Of a DNA stretch of 54,969 nt, positions 40,952 through 51,523 are shown one piece after another. The DNA comes from JBOGWA01 sp050693155. GTDB lineage: Bacteria; Actinomycetota; UBA4738; CALAEC01. The stretch is from assembly GCA_050693155.1 (NCBI GenBank), contig JBOGWA010000099.1:1-54969 (forward strand). Direction: 5' to 3'. The notes beneath the pieces were generated by a model. The model made no database searches and was not told the origin of the DNA. It was given only the letters and a program-made list of their open reading frames with translations. Each line of letters begins with the position of its first letter. The stretch's first letter is position 1. The translations under genes were made by a program, and so were the position numbers.

Positions 40952-41698
40952 TCAGCGGCCTCGCAGCGCGTAGGCGAAGATGGCGATGCCTGCTGCGACC
41001 GAGACGTTCAGAGACGAGACACTCCCCCGAAGTGGGATGGCGATCCTCTCGTCGCAGCGTTCGGAGACGAGGCGAGTGAGCCCCGATCCTTCCGAGCCGA
41101 GGACGAGCGCGAGACGCCCGGGGGGCGGCGTGCTCTCGAAGAGCGAGGTGGACCCGTCGGGCGCGAGCCCCACCACCCAGAAGCGGGCATCATGCAGCCG
41201 GTCGATGGCGCGAGCGATGTTGGTCACGCGAGCAACAGGCAACCGGATGAGGGCGCCGGCGGAGGCTTTGACCGCAGCCTGAGTTATCGCCGCTCCCCGG
41301 CGACGGCGAACGATGAGAGCATCAGCGCCGGCAGCTTCGACGGTTCGCGCGATCGCTCCGAGATTCTGGGGATCGGTGACTCCGTCGAGAACCACGACGA
41401 CTGCTCGCTCCGTCCAGCTCCGTCGGGCGAGGTCGGACTCACGGAGGTCGACGTGCTGCGAGATGCGAACGACGACACCCTGATGCGACGTTCCGCCCGC
41501 CAGGCGCTCGATCGTCTCGCGGGAGACCCTCGTGACCGGAACACCGGCTCGATCGGCTGCGTTCACCAGCGCCTTGACACCGGCGCCCGCCGCCGAGCGC
41601 GCGATGAGCAGTTCCCGTGCCCTGCGCGCTCTGATCGCCTCGGCTGCCGGACGTCGTCCGACGACGACGATTTCCCCGGCTCGCTCTCGGGCACTCAC
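40952..41698 (-). CDS. rlmB: 23S rRNA (guanosine-2'-O)-methyltransferase RlmB
   Basis: A 248-residue SpoU/TrmH-family enzyme that methylates the 2'-OH of G2251 (E. coli numbering) in 23S rRNA. An N-terminal substrate-binding domain starts VVVGRRPAAEAIRA, and the knotted SAM domain has VVVLDGVTDPQNLGAIARTV, LALVLGSEGSGL and PLRGSVSSLNVSVAAGI. GTG 41698 overlaps the ispF stop as GTGA, which I prefer to the longer frame from 41728. It is part of the ispD-ispF-rlmB run. Stop is TGA. Confidence 0.93.
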   Translation of the reverse strand: MSARERAGEIVVVGRRPAAEAIRARRARELLIARSAAGAGVKALVNAADRAGVPVTRVSRETIERLAGGTSHQGVVVRISQHVDLRESDLARRSWTERAVVVVLDGVTDPQNLGAIARTVEAAGADALIVRRRRGAAITQAAVKASAGALIRLPVARVTNIARAIDRLHDARFWVVGLAPDGSTSLFESTPPPGRLALVLGSEGSGLTRLVSERCDERIAIPLRGSVSSLNVSVAAGIAIFAYALRGR

Positions 41699-42171
41699 GT
41701 GTAACCGAGAACGGCGACCGCGAAGCACGCGGCTCCCTCACCCGAGAGGCTGAGTCCCTCCGGGCGCGTCGCCTTCAACGAGACGCGAGAAACGTCGACC
41801 CCCAGGGCGCCGGCGATGTTCGCCCGCATCACCTCGCGCTTGTCCGCGATAACGGGGCGCTCGGCGACAACGACGAGATCACATGACTCGGGGGCGAGCC
41901 CCTCCGCTCGCACGGCTGCCACGGATCGGGCAAGAAGCTCCAGGCCGGCAAGGTCGGCGAAGGCCTGATCCTCCTCCGGGAAATGCGCACCGAGGTCGCC
42001 GAGGGCGGCCGCGCCGAAGAGAGCATCGGCCAATGCGTGACAGACGACGTCTGCGTCGGAGTGGCCCGCCAGGCCGGCCTCTCCATCGAACCGCGCGCCG
42101 GCAAGCGTCAGCGGGCGATTGGGGTCTCGCGCATGCGAGTCGAACCCGAGACCGACACGGACCTCAGCCAT
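41695..42171 (-). CDS. ispF: 2-C-methyl-D-erythritol 2,4-cyclodiphosphate synthase
   Basis: About 158 residues from ATG 42171 (the frame is open 5 codons earlier). It catalyses the fifth MEP-pathway step, forming the cyclic diphosphate. Metal ligands Asp-x-His are in GLGFDSHARD with the third His in GHSDADVVCHALADAL, and the CTP-binding KATRPEGL is near the C-terminus. The start lies 8 bp inside the ispD end, and the stop overlaps rlmB, so the three genes are tightly coupled. Length is normal for the trimeric enzyme. Confidence 0.95.
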   Translation of the reverse strand: MAEVRVGLGFDSHARDPNRPLTLAGARFDGEAGLAGHSDADVVCHALADALFGAAALGDLGAHFPEEDQAFADLAGLELLARSVAAVRAEGLAPESCDLVVVAERPVIADKREVMRANIAGALGVDVSRVSLKATRPEGLSLSGEGAACFAVAVLGYT

Positions 42172-42844
42172 CGGCGCTCCCCGCAAACGCGGCGGCGATC
42201 TCGAGGTCGGCCGGTGTCGTAATTTTGAGATTTCTCGCGTCTCCAGGCACCGTCACTATCCGAAACCCCGCGGCCTCCAGCAGCGCTGCGTCATCGGTCG
42301 CGGTCATCGCTGTTTCCACTGCTCGCTGGTGAGACTCCTCGAGAGCTCCTCGCCGGAATGCCTGAGGAGTCTGCACGAAGACGAGCTCGTCGCGAGGGAG
42401 CGACTCGACGACGCGAGACTCCTCCACGCGTTTCACGGTATCGGCAACGGGAAGGGCTGGCACCGCACCATCGGCTCCCTGGAGGGCGCCCAGCACGGCC
42501 CGGTAGAGGCGGGGAGAGGCGAACGGTCTCGCCACGTCGTGGCACACGACGGCATCCGAATCACGCGGTAGCGCGGCGAGGCCCGCGCGGACCGACGCCT
42601 GCCTCGTCTCTCCCCCGGCCACCGTCTCGACCCTCGGCCCGAGCGTGGAAAGAGCGGCTCGTGCATCGTCCTCTCGACCGAGCGGAACGATCGCCACGAC
42701 CAGGCCGACCTCGGGAACCGCCGACAGAGCAATGACGCACAGCTGGAGGAGTGAACGCCCACGGATCTCGACGAACGCCTTTGGAACATCCGTTCCGAGG
42801 CGCTCCCCTCGCCCGGCGGCGACCAGGAGCACCGCGGCATTCAT
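42164..42844 (-). CDS. ispD: 2-C-methyl-D-erythritol 4-phosphate cytidylyltransferase
   Basis: A 226-residue MEP-pathway enzyme transferring CMP from CTP to methylerythritol phosphate. The CTP loop is LLVAAGRGERLGTDVPKAF, and HDVARPFASPRLY and DDAALLEAAGFRIVTVPGD mark the substrate side. ATG overlaps the stop of the upstream PIN-TRAM gene as ATGA. With ispF it shows that isoprenoids are made by the MEP route, feeding the lipid carrier used by UppP. Confidence 0.95.
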   Translation of the reverse strand: MNAAVLLVAAGRGERLGTDVPKAFVEIRGRSLLQLCVIALSAVPEVGLVVAIVPLGREDDARAALSTLGPRVETVAGGETRQASVRAGLAALPRDSDAVVCHDVARPFASPRLYRAVLGALQGADGAVPALPVADTVKRVEESRVVESLPRDELVFVQTPQAFRRGALEESHQRAVETAMTATDDAALLEAAGFRIVTVPGDARNLKITTPADLEIAAAFAGSADG

Positions 42845-43923
42845 TCGTCGCCGAGTCGACCGAAGATCATCGTGCCGGTGTGGGTCTGGAGCACGTTGGT
42901 GACCTGGACGCGCTCCTGCGCGCCGAGTCGGTCGGCCGCCCCCTCGACGACCACCATGGTCCCGTCCTCGAGATACCCAACCCCTTGCCCGTGCTCACGA
43001 CCCTCTTTCGATATCAGGACGAGGACCTCCTCGCCCGGAAGCACCGGCGGCCGGAGCGCCGCGGCCAGCTGATTCAACGAGCGGACCGGAACGTCCAGGG
43101 TCTCGGCCACGGTGGCGAGGTTTGCATCAGTCGTCACGAGTACTCCGCCACGGTCGCGTGCGAGCCGCACGAGTTCGGTATCCACATCGTCGCTCGACGC
43201 CTGTTCTTCGATGAGGACGACGTCGATCTGCGGCATTCGCTGGAGCTCCTTCAAGATCTCGAGTCCCCTCTGCCCGCGCGCCCGTCGCTTCGGATCCGAC
43301 GAATCGGCGATCCGATGCAGCTCGTCGAGCACGCCGCGATGCACGAGCAGGGAACCTCCGAGAAAGCCGGAGCGCACGACGTCCAGAACTCGACCGTCGA
43401 TGATCGCGCTCGTGTCGAGGATGTTCACCTCACCACGCCGCGAACCAGAGGCGCGTGGCTTCAAACCGAACAGACCGAACAACTCCTCATGGCGAGCCCG
43501 GCCGACTCGATACCCGAGAGCGCTCAGCGCGAGGGCGACGAATGCCGTGGTCGGCGCCGCCGCCACGATCGGGAGGCGGAAGAGCAGGACGGAGGTGAGC
43601 GCCGCAACGACGAGACCGAGGATGAGACCGAGCACGCCTGCGAGCAACTCGGAGGCGGGCACTCGCCGGAACTCCTGTTCGGCATCAGTGACTGCGGCCG
43701 CGGTTCGCCTCCCAAGGATTCCGCCGGCCACGTACCCGACCATGCTGCCCAGCGCGATCCCAACAATGAGACGGGACGAGCCGCGCCCGTCGAGGGCCCG
43801 CGCGATCCGCCACCCACCGGCGGCGAAGACGGCAACCAGGATCAGGCGGACGAGCTCAACGACGAGCCCTTGATGCCGGCTTGTGCTCTTGCGCTCAGAC
43901 ATTCCGTGCTCACGGTGCGCCAT
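42841..43923 (-). CDS. PIN-TRAM domain membrane protein (YacL family)
   Basis: A 360-residue protein: about four N-terminal helices (20-145), a PIN domain starting ILDTSAIIDGRVLDVVRSGF with further acidic residues (TTDANL), and a C-terminal TRAM domain (about 295-350). PIN domains are usually Mg-dependent RNases and TRAM binds RNA, so membrane-linked RNA processing is likely, but YacL function is not settled. It precedes ispD as in Firmicutes and many actinobacteria. The start could be ATG 43902 (MSERKST). Confidence 0.9.
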   Translation of the reverse strand: MAHREHGMSERKSTSRHQGLVVELVRLILVAVFAAGGWRIARALDGRGSSRLIVGIALGSMVGYVAGGILGRRTAAAVTDAEQEFRRVPASELLAGVLGLILGLVVAALTSVLLFRLPIVAAAPTTAFVALALSALGYRVGRARHEELFGLFGLKPRASGSRRGEVNILDTSAIIDGRVLDVVRSGFLGGSLLVHRGVLDELHRIADSSDPKRRARGQRGLEILKELQRMPQIDVVLIEEQASSDDVDTELVRLARDRGGVLVTTDANLATVAETLDVPVRSLNQLAAALRPPVLPGEEVLVLISKEGREHGQGVGYLEDGTMVVVEGAADRLGAQERVQVTNVLQTHTGTMIFGRLGDE

Positions 43924-43957
43924 AGGGCGCCCGAGGACAAGTGTTTGCCGTGACAGG

Positions 43958-44467
43958 CTAGATGGTTTCGCGGATGATCGAGTGTGCTTCTTCGAGCACC
44001 TTGTCGACCATGTCCTCGGCCTTCTCGGCGTCGGAATTGACCGCGAAGACGAGCTCGGAGCAGAGGATCTGGCGGGCCTTCGCCAGCATCCGCTTCTCGC
44101 CTGCCGACAGCCCCTTGTCCCGTTCCCGGATGGAGAGGTTCCGAACGACTTCGGCGACCTGGTAGATGTCGCCGGACTTGATCTTTTCGATGTTCGTCTT
44201 GTAGCGGCGGCTCCAGTTGGTTGCCTTCCCAGGCGTGGCTCTGTCGCGGAGAACGTCGAGTACCTTCTTGACCTCTCGCCTGCTCACGACCTCGCGGAGA
44301 CCGACTTCCTCGGTGTTGTCGACGGGGACCATGAGCGTGAGGTCGCCGTGGGCAAGCTTCAAAACAAAGTACTTCCTCTTCTCGCCTTGGAGTTCCCGCT
44401 CCGTGAGACCCTCGATGACTGCCGCCCCATGATGTGGATAGATGACCTTGTCTCCTTTACGGAACAC
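43958..44467 (-). CDS. carD: CarD family RNA-polymerase-binding regulator
   Basis: About 169 residues from GTG 44467, which follows AAGGGGGG; the frame continues 29 codons upstream without homology. The N-terminal Tudor-like RNAP-interacting domain begins FRKGDKVIYPHHGAAVIEG, and the helical DNA-binding half contains LRDRATPGKATNWSRRYK. CarD stabilises the RNA polymerase open complex at rRNA and many other promoters and is essential in mycobacteria. The carD-ispD-ispF linkage is typical of actinobacteria. Stop is TAG. Confidence 0.94.
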   Translation of the reverse strand: MFRKGDKVIYPHHGAAVIEGLTERELQGEKRKYFVLKLAHGDLTLMVPVDNTEEVGLREVVSRREVKKVLDVLRDRATPGKATNWSRRYKTNIEKIKSGDIYQVAEVVRNLSIRERDKGLSAGEKRMLAKARQILCSELVFAVNSDAEKAEDMVDKVLEEAHSIIRETI

Positions 44468-44575
44468 GAACCCCCCTTGATGTAGCCGTCTTCTTGAGAT
44501 TTGGGCGACCGGGACACACATGATAGCACGACCGTCGGTCGCTCGGCAAACCAAAAGCCCAGGTCACAGGCGCTT

Positions 44576-45940
44576 TCACACCGCCGAGGACACGGCTTCC
44601 GCACGCGTGGAGCGCACATGCCCTTGCTGTTTCGCCCCGCCGCGGGCCCAACCGAGGGCCTCACGAACATGGCGAACCGGCACGACCTCAAGGTCGGCGG
44701 AACCAGAGGTCTCGCCGGCACAGAACACGGTCCGGAGTCCAGCCGCGCGCGCCGCCTGGAGCCGCTGCGTCAGATTGACCGGCGGGCGAACGGTCCCCGT
44801 GAGGCTCACCTCGCCCGCAAACGCCGCGGGAGGCGGGGGCCAGCCGGTAACGGCTGAAGCCAGCGCCGCCGCAACGGCGAGGTCGGCGCCCGGCTCGCCG
44901 ACGCGAATTCCGCCGGCCGCGGAGCCGTAGAGCTCGCACCGCGCCAGCGGGATCCCCGCGGCCCGATCCACAACTGCCGCGATCAGCCCGAAGCGACGCG
45001 CATCGAGGCCGGAGACATGTCGACGAGGCGGGCCGTCGGTCGGAATCGCGAGTGCCTGAACCTCGACGGCGAGCGCGCGCCGACCGGCGATCAGGAGCGC
45101 CGTGGCGGCTCCCGGCTCCAGTTCTTGTGGCGCAAGCAGACTCCCAGGGTCGACCTCGCGGAGCCCTTGGGCGCTCATCTCGTACCAGGAGATCTCGCCC
45201 TCCGGCCCGAAGCGGTTCTTTCCGGCCGCAAGGATCCTCAGGCCGGTGGCGGGATCGCCATCGAACGAGCAAACCACGTCGACGGCGTGCTCGAGCGTCC
45301 GAGGTCCCGCCACGTCGCCGTCCTTCGTGACCTGGCCGACAAGCAGGACGGCGATTCCCTGCTCCTTTGCAAGGCCAACGAGTGCGTCGGCACACGCCCG
45401 AACCTGCGCCGGACCACCGGGCAGGGACGGAAGCTCCGAGCTCCGGATCGCCTGGATCGAATCCACGACGAGGACCGTGGGCCGGGCCGCACGGGCAGCA
45501 TCGACGACCGAACGGAGATCCCGGCCGGCGACGAACGAGACGCGCTCACCTGGGATCCCGAGACGCGCCGCTCTGGCCGCCACCTGGTCGGCGGTCTCTT
45601 CACCCGAGGCCAGCAGGCACGTCCGCCCGTCGCCGGAAAGACCCTCTGCAAGTTGAAGAAGAAGTGTGGACTTCCCGATTCCCGGCTCCCCGGCGAGAAG
45701 GACGACCGACCCAGGTACCAGGCCCCCGCCGAGCACCCGATCCACCCCCTCCAGACCGGTCGGGATTCGCGCCTCCAGCGCCCCCGATGGAGCGAGCGGC
45801 ATTGGAGCAGGGCCGGTCGTCCCCGGCTGAAAGCTCGCCTCGATCGTGCCCCACGAGTCACAGGAGGGACACCGACCGAGCCATTGAGTCGTGACGTGTC
45901 CGCATTCCCGACACGCGAGTCGTGGCCGATCCTTCGCCAT
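44576..45940 (-). CDS. radA: DNA repair protein RadA
   Basis: A 454-residue RecA-like helicase that drives branch migration in recombinational repair. The N-terminal zinc finger has CRECG and CPSCDSWGT, the ATPase has GEPGIGKSTLL (Walker A) and VLVVDSIQAI (Walker B), the RadA-specific KNRFG motif is present, and a Lon-protease-like C-terminal domain follows from about 280. Length is normal. On the minus strand a TAGCGT lies 6 nt before the ATG, so it may be leaderless. disA, which often follows radA, is absent here. Confidence 0.95.
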   Translation of the reverse strand: MAKDRPRLACRECGHVTTQWLGRCPSCDSWGTIEASFQPGTTGPAPMPLAPSGALEARIPTGLEGVDRVLGGGLVPGSVVLLAGEPGIGKSTLLLQLAEGLSGDGRTCLLASGEETADQVAARAARLGIPGERVSFVAGRDLRSVVDAARAARPTVLVVDSIQAIRSSELPSLPGGPAQVRACADALVGLAKEQGIAVLLVGQVTKDGDVAGPRTLEHAVDVVCSFDGDPATGLRILAAGKNRFGPEGEISWYEMSAQGLREVDPGSLLAPQELEPGAATALLIAGRRALAVEVQALAIPTDGPPRRHVSGLDARRFGLIAAVVDRAAGIPLARCELYGSAAGGIRVGEPGADLAVAAALASAVTGWPPPPAAFAGEVSLTGTVRPPVNLTQRLQAARAAGLRTVFCAGETSGSADLEVVPVRHVREALGWARGGAKQQGHVRSTRAEAVSSAV

Positions 45941-45946
45941 GCCGGG

Positions 45947-45952
45947 ACGCTA
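45947..45952 (-). promoter_or_regulatory. -10 element of a possible leaderless radA promoter
   Basis: TAGCGT on the minus strand is 6 nt from the radA ATG at 45940. No ribosome-binding site is visible. Confidence 0.35.
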
Positions 45953-45996
45953 CCCGGCGGGTATGACATGAACGCTCTGCGGTGTGCGGCTTTCGG

Positions 45997-48333
45997 CTAG
46001 AGCTGTCCGCCGAGACCCCCGGACTCCTCATCGGGAATCCACGCGGGGGGCGGAAGGCCGGCGGTCGGGCTGGTGTCTTCGGGCGCTGTGGCCGACCCAC
46101 GTTTCGCCGTCTCCATGGAGTTCCGAAGCGGCGCGGGAGCGGGACCCGGATTCGTCTCCCCGACCGTCACGATCCGGGCAACCGATGGAATCGGGCCGTC
46201 GGGCGACTCCCGATTGACGAAGAGGTAATACGGGCCGGGTGGCGCGGCGATCCCATCAGGCGGCGCCTCGACCTTCAACGTCCTTCCCTTGCCCGAGAAC
46301 GCGAGCTCCAGGGCACGCTGGTCGGCATCGATCGTGTGCGTCTGCGCCGGCACACGCATGAGGATCATCGAGTCGACATCCGAGGCGTCGTAGGGCCCGG
46401 CGAGGGTCACCGAGAAGGTCTCGCCCCAGTCGATTCCCGACTTCACCCACCGGATCTCCGGGCGCGCGCCCCGGAAGAGGTACGGCGGCTCGAAGATCTC
46501 GAAGCTCGGGTCCTTGTCGTTGTTCGCGAAGGGACCACCGGGGTCCATGTGCTTGTGCGCGAAGGCGGGGATCGGCGAGTGGCCCCCGACGAGCACCCGT
46601 CCATCGGGTAACAGCACTGCGCTGTTGTGATATGTGCGGTCCCGCCCCGACGGCGCAAGCGGCCGCCACTCCGTCGTGTCCGGATCGAAGAGCTCCGTTT
46701 CCCGGACGGGAATGTTCGGCCCCGGGAACAGGACCTCGTCGCTGTCGGCGCCGTTGAATGCGGCAACCGTCCCGTCGGGCAGCAGGACGGGCGTCGAGAA
46801 CCATCGAGGATTGTTGAGCATGCCGGTCATCTCGCTCGACACGTCACCCTCGTCGTCGACCGTGATGAGCTCGGAAAGCGGCGTCGCCACATATCCACTT
46901 GGCGTGGGCCCGAGCGTCCCGCCGCCGAGGAGCAGCGTCGCTTCTTCGTACGGCGGCCGCATCGGGAGCATGACGGAGAACGCGCCGCCGCGAACGCCGA
47001 ACTGCGACGGCCCAACGACCTCCCACTCCCTCGTCTCCGGATTGAAGAACTGCTGGAGGGCCCAGAGCGCCTCGTTGACATCCCAACCGGTCGGCGTCAC
47101 GCCGTTCATCTGTCCCGCTCCGGTGTAGAAGATCTTGCCGTTCGGCATGAGGTGAAGCCGCGGATAGAGCGGAAGCGAGTTCTCCGAGGCCATGCCCGTG
47201 TAGTTCTCGTGCCACCGGCCGGTTGCCGGGTTGTAGGTCTCGGTGCGTCGAACCTGTCCACCCTGCGTGTTGGCCACAAGCCGCGTCACGCCGCTCGCGA
47301 CGAGCACCTTGCCGTCCGGGAGCGTGACGAGAGATGGATACCAACGCCCATACTTCATCGGTTCGACCTGCGTGAAGCGATTCGTCCCCGGATCGAAGAC
47401 CCACGCGTTTCGGATTCCTTCAAGCTCCGGCCGGCCCCACCCGCCGACCATCGGCGCGTCGTCAGGCACGGACGGCTGGTTATAGAAATCGGTACCGCCG
47501 GCGATGAGCAGCCGACCGTCGGCGAGCTGCTTCACGTCGGAGCAGAAGATGTCGGCGTCGTTTTTCCGCGGGTCGTCCGGTGGCGCCGACGGCGGACCCT
47601 GGACCACGTGCCCCACGGTGCTGCCCACCGGACCGTCTCCCGGCCGGCCGGGAACGCCGAGGGTTCCGAGGACTTCTTCGACGTCGTCACGCTCCTCACT
47701 GATCGCGGGGTTCTCGCCACCGGCGGTTTCCGGGCGAGGAATCCCAAACGCCGGACCCCGCCCACGCAGGTCAAGCACGCGAGCCTTCGAGTTCCGGGAC
47801 CGGAGCGCCGCGTACTCGGGCCCCAAAGTAACCTCGACGGACTCGGTCCCCTCGATACCGTTCCAGTAAAGGACCCGTCCGTCCGAGAGCACGATGACGG
47901 ACACGGCGGTCGGCTTACAGATCACGTCACCCTTCACGAGCCGGCAACGCTCCTTCTTCTTTCCGCCCTCCTCGAACGGCTTCGACCACCGCCCGACGAC
48001 GGAGGGATCGGCTTGCTGGGCGCCCGCGGAGGGAATCATCGTCGCCGCCAGGAGGGTCGCAGCACCGACCACGGCGAGGCGCGTCAACGAGGTGCGCTTC
48101 ATGAGGAATCGCCCAGCGAGGAAGAGCAGAGCGCCAGACGCCGCGACCGCGAACGGCACGGGGTTCAGCCCACCGGCCGGAGCGGCCGGAGCGACCGGCA
48201 AGCCCCCGCCGAAGTCGTGGGCGAGCGCAGGGCCGGCAACGCCGACAAGCAACAGGGTCAAACTAGCGAAGAGAGCGAGACGAGCAGTCGCTCGTGCCAC
48301 CCTCCGATTATACGAAGCGTCTACGAGCAACAT
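45997..48333 (-). CDS. Secreted galactose-oxidase-like copper radical oxidase (kelch and DUF1929)
   Basis: About 778 residues from ATG 48333. Kelch-type beta-propeller repeats are followed by a C-terminal DUF1929 Ig-like domain. Every copper-radical residue of galactose oxidase has a match: Cys264 (IFCSD) for the Tyr-Cys bond, Tyr332 (RWYPSL), Tyr568-His569 (RTYHNS) and His666 (QTHTIDADQR). Such enzymes oxidise alcohols or aldehydes to give hydrogen peroxide; GlxA of Streptomyces acts in cell-wall glycan deposition. The N-terminus holds two hydrophobic segments, the second of which (MKRTSLTRLAVVGAATLLAA) also looks like a signal peptide, so the start is uncertain. The frame extends antisense through clpC and should not be used. 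Stop is TAG. Confidence 0.88.
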   Translation of the reverse strand: MLLVDASYNRRVARATARLALFASLTLLLVGVAGPALAHDFGGGLPVAPAAPAGGLNPVPFAVAASGALLFLAGRFLMKRTSLTRLAVVGAATLLAATMIPSAGAQQADPSVVGRWSKPFEEGGKKKERCRLVKGDVICKPTAVSVIVLSDGRVLYWNGIEGTESVEVTLGPEYAALRSRNSKARVLDLRGRGPAFGIPRPETAGGENPAISEERDDVEEVLGTLGVPGRPGDGPVGSTVGHVVQGPPSAPPDDPRKNDADIFCSDVKQLADGRLLIAGGTDFYNQPSVPDDAPMVGGWGRPELEGIRNAWVFDPGTNRFTQVEPMKYGRWYPSLVTLPDGKVLVASGVTRLVANTQGGQVRRTETYNPATGRWHENYTGMASENSLPLYPRLHLMPNGKIFYTGAGQMNGVTPTGWDVNEALWALQQFFNPETREWEVVGPSQFGVRGGAFSVMLPMRPPYEEATLLLGGGTLGPTPSGYVATPLSELITVDDEGDVSSEMTGMLNNPRWFSTPVLLPDGTVAAFNGADSDEVLFPGPNIPVRETELFDPDTTEWRPLAPSGRDRTYHNSAVLLPDGRVLVGGHSPIPAFAHKHMDPGGPFANNDKDPSFEIFEPPYLFRGARPEIRWVKSGIDWGETFSVTLAGPYDASDVDSMILMRVPAQTHTIDADQRALELAFSGKGRTLKVEAPPDGIAAPPGPYYLFVNRESPDGPIPSVARIVTVGETNPGPAPAPLRNSMETAKRGSATAPEDTSPTAGLPPPAWIPDEESGGLGGQL

Positions 48334-48395
48334 ATCGGCGCCGCGAGCGTGTCCCGGTCGCCGCGAGTGCAAACGCCCTGGACCCCCAGTCCTCC

Positions 48396-50870
<2,475 letters not shown>

Positions 50871-51187
50871 CCGCGCTTCCCCCTGGGCCGAAACGCTTCG
50901 ACCCGGTACCTTCCTCGAGGCTCAGCGGACCCCGTCCTACCCCCGAGTCATGTGAGGCGCCCCGGGTGGCGACCGCCGCCTCGGAACGCCCACCGTGAGT
51001 ATACCGCTGGGCTCCAATTACTCCTGAAGCCTCTGTGGGAACCATTTCTTCTCTTCTCGGTAAACGCTGGGACGACCCTAAGCGTTCCCAGGGAAAGGAT
51101 TCTTTCTCAGGTCCGATGCTTCGGCGACGCCGGTACCGGCTCCTCCCGGGGTCGTAGGGATGATCTCCGCCGAAGAGGGCGAACCGG
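50871..51187. other. 317-bp intergenic region upstream of clpC
   Basis: It should hold the clpC promoter. On the minus strand TATACT at 51003-50998 is the best -10 candidate, but no good -35 is placed with it. No CIRCE, CtsR-like or HAIR-type repeat is recognised. A weak inverted repeat CTGGGA-N13-TCCCAG occurs at 51067-51091. No coding potential seen. Confidence 0.45.
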
Positions 51188-51460
51188 TCAGTCGAACCCA
51201 GGCTGCCCGTTCCCCTCGCCGGAGAGGCGCTCCTTCACTCGCTCGCTCGCGCGCCCGACCCTTGCGTGGACGGCTTGGAAGCCCCGGCCGGCGCCAGCCT
51301 GCGCGGCCTCCTTTCCTTTCTGAATCGCACGCTTGACACGAGGGTCGCCGATGAAACCCTGCCATGCGCGCCGCAATTGTTCGTAGCGCTCCCGTCCCGC
51401 CTTCGTTCCAAGGACGTAGCCGACGCCGAGCCCGATCAGCAGTCCCGATCTGAAACGCAT
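51188..51460 (-). CDS. YtxH-like small protein
   Basis: A 90-residue protein with a glycine-rich N-terminal hydrophobic helix (GLLIGLGVGYVLGTKAGRER) followed by an amphipathic, charged helical tail (to about residue 80), the YtxH-type layout. Such proteins are membrane-attached and often stress-linked, with no defined activity. ATG start. It lies between clpC and the HEAT-repeat gene on the same strand, but long gaps on either side suggest its own transcript. Stop is TGA. Confidence 0.8.
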   Translation of the reverse strand: MRFRSGLLIGLGVGYVLGTKAGRERYEQLRRAWQGFIGDPRVKRAIQKGKEAAQAGAGRGFQAVHARVGRASERVKERLSGEGNGQPGFD

Positions 51461-51523
51461 GGCAATCCCCCTCCTCTTGCGTCTCCGCCAGTGATTCTCC
51501 CCCGGGCGGCGGTCCTCCTTACC

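Noticed and set aside
51067..51091. CTGGGA-N13-TCCCAG inverted repeat upstream of clpC
   Set aside because: Six-base arms with a 13-base gap are expected by chance in this GC content, and it does not match CtsR, ClgR or HspR sites as I know them.
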